A stretch of DNA of 5,654 bases from positions 1 through 5,654 of the forward strand of contig DPKX01000121.1 in assembly GCA_003542295.1 (NCBI GenBank), given 5' to 3'. The translations under genes were made by a program, and so were the position numbers. The DNA comes from Candidatus Atribacter hydrocarboniphilus (GTDB taxonomy: Bacteria > Atribacterota > Atribacteria > Atribacterales > Atribacteraceae). A model generated the notes under the pieces. That model saw only the letters and a program-made list of their open reading frames with translations. It ran no database searches and was not told the DNA's origin. Shown in pieces: positions 1-4,736 of the stretch (position 1 is its first letter; each line of letters starts with the position of its first letter).

Positions 1-783
1 TTCCCAAAGAAGAGGAAGGTCGTCTCCCTGGGCTTGAACGGTTAATTCATCAATTCGTGTAACTCCTGCGAGTTTCTCCATTTTTTCGGCTTTCTCGGGA
101 AGGAAAAATTCTACTTCGATATGATAGGGTGGTTCAAGAGCATAAGGCTTGAATTCTGCGATTCTTTCCAATGATTCTTTCGCAGTTTTCCTGATCTCAT
201 TATGAGTCACTTCAATAGGAAGACATAAGGCACTGTGCTCGTTGACAGCCCATTTAACCGTAACGGTGGGAATGTCACCCAGAAGGCTTTCGGTCTCTTC
301 CGTCCCTTTCGAATCACCAGCAACAAAAATTAACGGCACTCCATAAAAACCAGCAATTGCTGCCTCCATGCCAATTTCTCCCACCAGAATTCCATTGAGG
401 TAAAGACTCTTGATAGAATGGTCGTAAGTGTGAGTCAACAAACCTCCCGGAGTTTGTGCCATAGCATGAAATCCGACCATCATAAAACCATCGGCTTTTT
501 GATAAACTTCTTTTAAAAGAGGATAAATCTTCCGAGGTTTTCCCATAAAAACCCGAGTTTGAGGATGTATTTTACTCAGATTGAGATTTAAACCATAGTA
601 GTGCATATCAAAGATGGTTATCTCGGTAGCTCCTCCATCTAACGCTCCTTCAATGACGGCACTGACATCGGATAATAGATATTCTCTCGCTTCCTGGTAA
701 AGGGGAGACCCAGGTTTAGCCTGCTGCTCGTTATCTACTACTCCAGAAACGCCCTCCAGATCAGCTAATAGGATTATTTTCAA
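1..783 (-). CDS. M55 family (DppA-like) D-aminopeptidase, C-terminus cut by window edge
   Basis: The 261 visible codons read as a zinc aminopeptidase of family M55, whose founder is Bacillus DppA, a cytoplasmic decameric D-aminopeptidase that releases N-terminal D-amino acids from short peptides. The N-terminus KIILLADLEGVSG carries the metal ligands D8 and E10. H61, H106 and E136 (in NGILVGEIGMEA) sit where DppA has H60, H104 and E133, and H118 in LLTHTYDH matches the proposed nucleophile H115. No signal peptide is seen. The start is TTG at 783-781, six bases after a GGGAGGGAG ribosome binding site; the ATG at 800-798 is in another frame and stops at once. The family is usually about 270-280 residues, so only a short tail is missing. 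The motif around the third ligand, DMHYYGLNL, departs from the usual D-S-H-G-x-x-R-N-L. The gene lies downstream of the SDR gene on the same strand and is probably co-transcribed. The family call is firm; preference for D-residues is inferred. Confidence 0.9.
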   Translation of the reverse strand, partial: MKIILLADLEGVSGVVDNEQQAKPGSPLYQEAREYLLSDVSAVIEGALDGGATEITIFDMHYYGLNLNLSKIHPQTRVFMGKPRKIYPLLKEVYQKADGFMMVGFHAMAQTPGGLLTHTYDHSIKSLYLNGILVGEIGMEAAIAGFYGVPLIFVAGDSKGTEETESLLGDIPTVTVKWAVNEHSALCLPIEVTHNEIRKTAKESLERIAEFKPYALEPPYHIEVEFFLPEKAEKMEKLAGVTRIDELTVQAQGDDLPLLWE

Positions 784-789
784 ATGATT

Positions 790-798
790 CTCCCTCCC
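790..798 (-). promoter_or_regulatory. Ribosome binding site deciding the TTG start of the M55 gene
   Basis: Read on the minus strand this is GGGAGGGAG, followed by six bases and then TTG at 783-781. No in-frame ATG or GTG with a comparable site lies just upstream, so this site fixes the unusual TTG start. That start also places the first metal ligands at residues 8 and 10, exactly as in DppA. Confidence 0.7.
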
Positions 799-876
799 AT
801 ATTTATGGTTTATCGATTTTTATTTCTAAAACATTTTTTAAATCACGTTTTTCGCTGGTTGTTTATCAAATCGTAA

Positions 877-1824
877 CTATATTTTAGAACGAAGCTGTTT
901 TTGAATCCATTCGGAGTATTCTGCAACCGCTTTCTCCATCCGATATTGAGGTGTATAACCCAGCTCTTTCATAGCCAAAGATATATCGAGAGTTTCACCG
1001 CGAGGGAAGAGTTTGCCTCCTCCAAGCGTTACTTTTCGAGGTTGATCACTGTATTTCTGAGCTAACCGGGCTAATTCCGGAAAGCTGGTTACTTCATCAG
1101 TGGCTATATTGAAAACTCGATGTTCGGGATGTTCTGTCTCATAAGCCAACACTGCCCCTAGGGCAGTATCTTTCACGTAGGTAAATCCCAAACTTTGATC
1201 TCGACCCTTTTCCAACTGAAGATTATCCAATCCTTCCATTGAGCCCAAAAGGTTTCTGAATAACGGATTCATTTCCGAAGGGAGAAGCCCTGGTCCAAAG
1301 AAAAAATAAGGACGGATTATCCGAACATCAATTTGATAGTGGTTTCCATATTGAAGAGAAATATATTCTGAGCCAACTTTCCCAGCCCCGTAAAGATCGG
1401 AGGGATTAACCGGATGAGTGAGTTCTGAGGGAGAATCTTTGACCTCTCCATAAACCGCCCCAGAACTAACATAAAGAAATTTTGGGATCTGGTAGAGGCG
1501 AGCAAATTCCAGCAGATTGAGCGTTCCTACCACATTCAAATAGGTGCTGCGATAAGGGTTGTTCCAGTATCGGGGAGAAGCCATCTCTGCCGGAGTATGG
1601 ATGATACCTTCAATATCATTTTCTTTAGAATGAAATATCGATAAAAGTTGGGACCATTCCAGTACATCGCCCTGAATAAAGTTAATTTGGTCTTTAAATT
1701 CTTCCAGGTAGTCAAAAGTACGTGTTTTAAGATCGACTGAAATAATTCTTTTCCCCTTTTGAGCTAAATAATAGATGATCCAGGAGCTTAAAAGCCCATT
1801 CCCTCCAGTAATAAGAACTGACAT
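877..1824 (-). CDS. NAD(P)-dependent extended SDR: sugar epimerase/dehydratase/dehydrogenase
   Basis: This 315-residue protein is a cytoplasmic extended short-chain dehydrogenase/reductase of the NAD-dependent epimerase/dehydratase type. Such enzymes oxidise a sugar or sugar-nucleotide hydroxyl as part of an epimerase, dehydratase or dehydrogenase reaction. Numbering from the ATG at 1824-1822, the N-terminus SVLITGGNGLLSS is the Rossmann nucleotide loop. D31 in SVDLK follows strand 2 and favours NAD over NADP. GDV (52-54) contacts adenine, SSGAVYG (120-126) supplies the catalytic Ser/Thr region, and Y145-x-x-x-K149 (YGAGK) is the catalytic pair. FTYVKDTALG and the C-terminal LAMKELGYTPQY are typical of the class. 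The third glycine of GxxGxxG is replaced by Ser13. An upstream GTG (1836) is in frame, but the ATG fits the Rossmann start and the ribosome binding site better. Substrate is undetermined: UDP-sugar 4-epimerase-like and sugar-acid dehydrogenase-like enzymes both remain possible. It is the first gene of the leftward group. Confidence 0.88.
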   Translation of the reverse strand: MSVLITGGNGLLSSWIIYYLAQKGKRIISVDLKTRTFDYLEEFKDQINFIQGDVLEWSQLLSIFHSKENDIEGIIHTPAEMASPRYWNNPYRSTYLNVVGTLNLLEFARLYQIPKFLYVSSGAVYGEVKDSPSELTHPVNPSDLYGAGKVGSEYISLQYGNHYQIDVRIIRPYFFFGPGLLPSEMNPLFRNLLGSMEGLDNLQLEKGRDQSLGFTYVKDTALGAVLAYETEHPEHRVFNIATDEVTSFPELARLAQKYSDQPRKVTLGGGKLFPRGETLDISLAMKELGYTPQYRMEKAVAEYSEWIQKQLRSKI

Positions 1825-1832
1825 AAGAGGTA

Positions 1833-1842
1833 CCACCCCCTC
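1833..1842 (-). promoter_or_regulatory. Ribosome binding site for the SDR gene
   Basis: On the minus strand GAGGGGGTGG lies 8-12 bases before the ATG at 1824-1822, depending on which G-run pairs with 16S rRNA. The competing GTG start at 1836-1834 lies inside this run and would have almost no spacer. The site therefore favours the ATG and a 315-residue protein. Confidence 0.55.
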
Positions 1843-1891
1843 AAGTAATTTAGCCTTTTAAAACAATTATGGATGAAAAGTCATTAACGAT

Positions 1892-1901
1892 AAGAGCTCT
1901 T
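1892..1901. repeat. 10-bp perfect palindrome AAGAGCTCTT
   Basis: AAGAGCTCTT is a perfect dyad about 70 bp upstream of the SDR start, where an operator for the leftward genes could lie. Perfect 10-mers can arise by chance, so the regulatory role is a weak inference. Confidence 0.35.
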
Positions 1902-1919
1902 CCGCTTTGATTGGCATCT

Positions 1920-1939
1920 TTTCTCTTCATAAAGAGAAA
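1920..1939. repeat. 8-bp-arm inverted repeat with 4-nt loop
   Basis: TTTCTCTT (1920-1927) and AAGAGAAA (1932-1939) are perfect reverse complements around the loop CATA. The arms are mostly A/T pairs, so an RNA hairpin would be weak. There is no T-run to support a terminator. It may be a protein-binding dyad or a chance feature. Confidence 0.4.
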
Positions 1940-2000
1940 GAACTTTTAAAATCATTTTGCCATAGACTGGAGAACTATTCAAGGAAAGAAGGTTATACTA

Positions 2001-2039
2001 CTTTTCGAAAAGGAAACAGTTATTTTTGGATTTCGAAAT
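2001..2039. promoter_or_regulatory. Candidate operator pair: two TTTCGAAA palindromes
   Basis: CTTTTCGAAAAG (2001-2012, 12 bp) and ATTTCGAAAT (2030-2039, 10 bp) are both perfect palindromes sharing the core TTTCGAAA, with centres 28 bp apart. The first begins two bases after a TATACT -10-like box on the plus strand (1994-1999). It also lies just upstream of TATAAC read on the minus strand (1997-1992). The centre of a divergent region is the usual place for an operator serving both gene groups. No regulator gene is visible in the window, so the binding protein is unknown. Confidence 0.4.
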
Positions 2040-2098
2040 GAATAGAAGCGAATAAAATGTATTTATGGTTGAAAAAAATGTTTTAATATTAGAAGGAG

Positions 2099-2128
2099 AA
2101 CAACTATACCTTTCGTCAAAAGGTTGTT
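2099..2128 (+). repeat. Imperfect hairpin in the leader region of the URO-D-like gene
   Basis: CCTTT (2109-2113) pairs with AAAGG (2119-2123) around the loop CGTCA. After a five-base bulge on the left side, AACAA (2099-2103) pairs with TTGTT (2124-2128). This gives a bulged stem of ten pairs. It follows an AGAAGGAG sequence that has no start codon behind it. It could be leader structure or an operator half-site pair; it matches no riboswitch class I know. Confidence 0.3.
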
Positions 2129-2232
2129 ATAAAGATTTTCTTTAAAAAGAATGGAATTTTCTTAAATGCTATCGGTTCTGCTGAAAAGAACTACAATTTA
2201 GAATTTAAAACTATTGAATTTAAGATAAGCTA

Positions 2233-2255
2233 TTCATTTCAAAAATTTAAATGAA
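2233..2255 (+). repeat. Inverted repeat abutting the ribosome binding site of the URO-D-like gene
   Basis: TTCATTT (2233-2239) and AAATGAA (2249-2255) are perfect 7-bp arms around nine bases. The right arm runs into AAGGAGG (2254-2260), the strong ribosome binding site seven bases before the ATG at 2268. If a hairpin forms in the mRNA it would touch the ribosome site. The arms are A/U-rich, so stability is low, and an operator-like dyad is equally possible. Confidence 0.45.
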
Positions 2256-2267
2256 GGAGGAAAAGAT

Positions 2268-3410
2268 ATGAACAAAATTCTTAGCTCTCGGGAGAGAGTT
2301 CTTACTGCACTGGAACATAAAGAACCCGATCGGGTCCCCCTGGACCTGGGAGGATACCAATCAGGCATAACCACCATTGCTTATGAGAAACTCAAAAACC
2401 AATTGGGAATCAATCGACCTACCAGGATCTCAGAACGCAATCAACAACTGGCGGTGATCGATGAAGAAGTTTTAAAAGAGTTTGGAATCGACACCCGTTA
2501 TGTTTTTATGCAACCATCTGCCTCCTGGGACCCTAAAGAAGGCAGTGATGAAAAGTCAACCTGGTATGTTGATGAATGGGGTGCTCAATGGAAAAAACCC
2601 CATACCAGCTTTTATTACGACCCGGTCGGGTTTCCTTTGAAAGAAGCAACGATTGAAGACCTCCGTCACTACCCCTGGCCGGATCCCAATGAAAAAAGCC
2701 GTTTTGAAAATGTCGAAAAAGAAGCCCAAGCGATTTATGACGCAGGCTATGCTCTTGGTACCACGGTATCAGGAGTTTTCGAACAAGCCTGGTACCTGGT
2801 CGGTTTAGAACGAATCATGATCGAAATCATCGAGAATCCCTCCTTTGTCGAAGCCTTACTGGATCAAGTCCTGGCCATCCTTTCCCAACAATACAGCAAC
2901 TTCCTGGAGAAGGTCGGTCAGTACCTCACTCTCATTGAAATTTGGGAAGACATCAGTTCCCAGCAAGGACCCTTAACCTCACCCAATATCTACCGACAAA
3001 TCATCAAGCCTCGGACTCGGGATTTGATCCAAGTCATCAAGTCAAAAACCAAGGCCAAAGTCGCCCTTCACAGCTGTGGGAGCACCAGTTGGGCGATTGA
3101 TGATTTCATTGAAATTGGAATTCAAGTCTTAAATCCGGTTCAGGTGAGTGCTGCTCACATGGATACTAAGGAATTGAAGAAAAAATATGGGGATTCGATT
3201 GGTTTCTGGGGTGGAATTGATACTCAACGGGTTCTCCCCCGCGGGACAACCCAGGAAGTCGAGGATGAAGTGAAAAGACGAATTGACGACCTGGGAGAGA
3301 GAGGAGGGTATCTGTTGGCACCAGTTCACAACATCCAGCCCGATGTTCCTCCTGAGAATATCATTGCCATGTATCAGACTGGCTTGAAGCATGGAAGATA
3401 CCATAACTAA
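2268..3410 (+). CDS. Uroporphyrinogen decarboxylase-superfamily protein (MtaA/MtbA-like, not HemE)
   Basis: This 380-residue protein of URO-D fold has the opening RERVLTALEHKEPDRVPLDLGG (residues 8-29), typical of the MtaA/CmuA-like branch of the superfamily. That branch includes zinc enzymes moving methyl groups between corrinoid proteins and thiols. Residues H268-S-C270 form the HxC zinc motif of MtaA/MtbA, followed by GGID (315-318) and the C-terminal H354-x-x-x-x-D-V-P-P-E-N block. WEDISSQQGPLTSP (226-239) matches the family's conserved acidic segment. The haem-pathway signature R-x-A-G-R-Y near the N-terminus is absent, so HemE is unlikely. The start ATG has a strong AAGGAGG site seven bases upstream. 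It is cytoplasmic, with no signal or membrane segment. Neighbours are a peptidase and a sugar kinase, and no corrinoid protein or methyltransferase partner lies in the window. The reaction is therefore unknown; methyl transfer is the family-based guess, and other members sit in sugar catabolic loci. Confidence 0.85.
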   Translation: MNKILSSRERVLTALEHKEPDRVPLDLGGYQSGITTIAYEKLKNQLGINRPTRISERNQQLAVIDEEVLKEFGIDTRYVFMQPSASWDPKEGSDEKSTWYVDEWGAQWKKPHTSFYYDPVGFPLKEATIEDLRHYPWPDPNEKSRFENVEKEAQAIYDAGYALGTTVSGVFEQAWYLVGLERIMIEIIENPSFVEALLDQVLAILSQQYSNFLEKVGQYLTLIEIWEDISSQQGPLTSPNIYRQIIKPRTRDLIQVIKSKTKAKVALHSCGSTSWAIDDFIEIGIQVLNPVQVSAAHMDTKELKKKYGDSIGFWGGIDTQRVLPRGTTQEVEDEVKRRIDDLGERGGYLLAPVHNIQPDVPPENIIAMYQTGLKHGRYHN

Positions 3411-3658
3411 TTGGAATGCTTCTTTTAGTGCAATTTTTCAGCCGATTGAAAGGCAAGCCGGATTCAAGAACCAGCTTCTCAAACGAAATTGCAATGATTT
3501 TGGTGTCCATAGTCATTTTACCGGTTTCATTCATCCACGCCCTTATCTCGGGATTATTGAAAGCACCAATTATTAATTTTAGATTAAAAAAAGAAATACC
3601 TATGGTAGAATAGTTGAACGGCGAAAAAATAAAGAAGAAGTCACAAAAGGGAAACAAT
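3411..3658. other. Spacer with internal inverted repeat and unusually open frames
   Basis: The gap between the URO-D-like and M29 genes is about 250 bp. Its left part (to about 3560) is no more AT-rich than the genes and is open on several frames. These are plus-strand 3416-3613 and 3391-3576, and a minus frame 3361-3687 that overlaps both neighbours. None has a convincing ribosome binding site or recognised family. An inverted repeat TGCAATTT (3429-3436) / AAATTGCA (3486-3493) encloses a smaller TTGAA/TTCAA pair (3446-3450, 3463-3467). The right part (3565-3658) is AT-rich and promoter-like. There is no canonical GC-stem/T-run terminator. It could be a decayed coding remnant or a dispersed intergenic repeat. 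Confidence 0.5.
3557..3611 (+). promoter_or_regulatory. Candidate promoter(s) for the M29-FGGY gene pair
   Basis: TTGAAA (3557-3562) and TAGATT (3580-3585) are separated by exactly 17 bp and match the sigma-70 consensus at 5/6 and 4/6 positions. A second possibility is the extended -10 TGGTAGAAT (3603-3611), which lacks a good -35. Either would start transcription upstream of the ATG at 3659 and let the peptidase and kinase be expressed apart from the URO-D-like gene. Confidence 0.4.
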
Positions 3659-4726
3659 ATGGATAAGCGTTGGAAAGAACTGGGCAAGCTTTTGGTAAAT
3701 TACTCTACCAGCGTTCAACCGAATGAACGGGTTATGATTGCGATGACGGAGGTCGAGACCTATCCTTTGGTTCAATCCGTCTATGAAGCGTGTATTCAGG
3801 CAGGCGCCTACCCACAAGTGCAGTTTTTATCGGAAGAATTGAATCGCTGTGTGCTAAAAAATGGGAGTGAAGAGCAAATTGATTGGATTCCCGAGATTGA
3901 AGCCCACGGCATGGATTGGGCTGACGTGTACCTAGGGCTGCGAGGTGCTCATAACCTCAATGTATTTTGGGACATTCCTTCCGACAGACTCGCTCGATTT
4001 CGTCATACATTAGGAAAAATATCCACAATGCGATGGGAAAAAACCCGCTGGTGCCTGGTGCGGGTACCAAATGCCTCTCTGGCTCAGGAAGCCGAAATGG
4101 ATGAGGAAACCATTACCGATATGTTTTTTAATGCTTGTCGGTTAGATTGGCCTCAAGTGAGCGAGAAGTGGAACCGCTGGGCAGCACTTTTATCCCAGGG
4201 GAAAGAAATACGCATCCTTGGTCACAAAACTGATTTGCGTTTTTCGGTGAAAGAGCGAAGCTGGCAGGTTGCCAACGGTAAAATAAATATGCCTGATGGT
4301 GAAATCATGACTTCACCCGACGACTCAACGGTTGAAGGAGAGATCTACTTTGAATTCCCAGGGGTGCTGGGAGGTCGTCTCGTACACGATATTCATTTGC
4401 AATGGGAAAAGGGGGAATTGGTGGATGCGACATCGTCCACTCATCAGGATTTTCTCCAATCGACCATCCAAAGTGACCCAGGCGCCAGTCGGGTCGGAGA
4501 ATTTGCTTTTGGGACCAACCCTGAAGTCAAGTACTTCTGCAAGGATATTCTCCTTGATGAAAAAATTGGCGGGACAATTCATATTGCTCTCGGTCGTGCT
4601 TATCCCGAAACTGGAGGAACCAATAAATCGGCCATTCATTGGGATATCGTGAAGGATATGCGAAAAGAGGGAGAAGTCTATCTGGATGGGAACTTAATTT
4701 TCCAAAAAGGAAAAATGTTGATCTAA
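3659..4726 (+). CDS. M29 family (AmpS/AmpT-type) aminopeptidase
   Basis: This 355-residue cytoplasmic metallo-aminopeptidase belongs to family M29 (AmpS, aminopeptidase T, PepS), dimeric two-metal enzymes that remove N-terminal residues from peptides with broad specificity. All expected active-site residues are present: E215 in MPDGEI, E281 in RVGEFAFGTNPE, DEK (300-302), H308 in TIHIALG, Y315, and H327-W-D329. The spacings (66, 27, 7, 12 and 2 residues) track those of the characterised family (E250, E316, H345, Y352, H376, D378), apart from one shorter loop before the last histidine. The ATG start at 3659 follows AAAGGGA by seven bases and gives the standard N-terminus (M)DKRWKELGKLLVNYS. 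A longer in-frame TTG start at 3614 would add 15 lysine-rich residues and overlap the promoter-like region, so it was not chosen. Length is slightly short for the family (about 365-410). The FGGY kinase follows after 10 bp, evidence for an operon. Exact specificity is unknown. Confidence 0.92.
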   Translation: MDKRWKELGKLLVNYSTSVQPNERVMIAMTEVETYPLVQSVYEACIQAGAYPQVQFLSEELNRCVLKNGSEEQIDWIPEIEAHGMDWADVYLGLRGAHNLNVFWDIPSDRLARFRHTLGKISTMRWEKTRWCLVRVPNASLAQEAEMDEETITDMFFNACRLDWPQVSEKWNRWAALLSQGKEIRILGHKTDLRFSVKERSWQVANGKINMPDGEIMTSPDDSTVEGEIYFEFPGVLGGRLVHDIHLQWEKGELVDATSSTHQDFLQSTIQSDPGASRVGEFAFGTNPEVKYFCKDILLDEKIGGTIHIALGRAYPETGGTNKSAIHWDIVKDMRKEGEVYLDGNLIFQKGKMLI

Positions 4727-4730
4727 GGAG
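4724..4730 (+). promoter_or_regulatory. Ribosome binding site overlapping the M29 stop codon
   Basis: TAAGGAG contains the TAA stop of the peptidase gene and the Shine-Dalgarno site of the kinase, six bases before its ATG at 4737. This arrangement implies translational coupling and one shared transcript. Confidence 0.8.
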
Positions 4731-4736
4731 AATTTT

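Larger units (their letters stand above)
1843..2253. other. AT-rich divergent intergenic region
   Basis: About 410 bp separate the two divergent ribosome binding sites. I see no open frame with a credible start, no tRNA and no recognisable riboswitch. It is clearly more AT-rich than the flanking genes and must hold the start signals of both gene groups. It contains several perfect or near-perfect inverted repeats, listed separately. No promoter with good -35 and -10 boxes at correct spacing stands out on either strand. The best single -10 box is TATACT at 1994-1999 (plus), which has no matching -35. Confidence 0.75.

Noticed and set aside
823..860. Weak inverted repeat between the SDR and M55 genes as a terminator
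   Set aside because: The minus-strand AAAACGT/ATGTTTT stem needs a wobble pair, has a ten-base loop and lacks a following T-run.
1317..1505. 62-codon minus-strand frame inside the SDR gene
   Set aside because: It lies wholly inside the SDR gene in another frame on the same strand and has no domain signal.
2124..2152. TTGTTA-17-AAGAAT as a promoter for the URO-D-like gene
   Set aside because: The spacing is right, but each box matches only 4/6 positions, and in such AT-rich DNA this is expected by chance.
2268..3410. Calling the URO-D-like gene hemE
   Set aside because: The HemE arginine signature is absent and an HxC zinc motif is present, as in the methyltransferase branch.
3416..3613. 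65-codon plus-strand frame with a hydrophobic stretch
   Set aside because: No ribosome binding site precedes the ATG, and two other frames are equally open over the same bases, so there is no specific support for coding.
3614..3658. Upstream TTG start for the M29 gene
   Set aside because: It would add 15 lysine-rich residues absent from the family and sits at the edge of a promoter-like -10. The ATG at 3659 has a better-placed ribosome site and gives the typical N-terminus.
3361..3687. 108-codon open frame on the minus strand
   Set aside because: It overlaps the ends of two well-supported plus-strand genes, has no recognised family and has no clear ribosome binding site. The middle part may be a remnant or repeat, which is reported as a finding instead.
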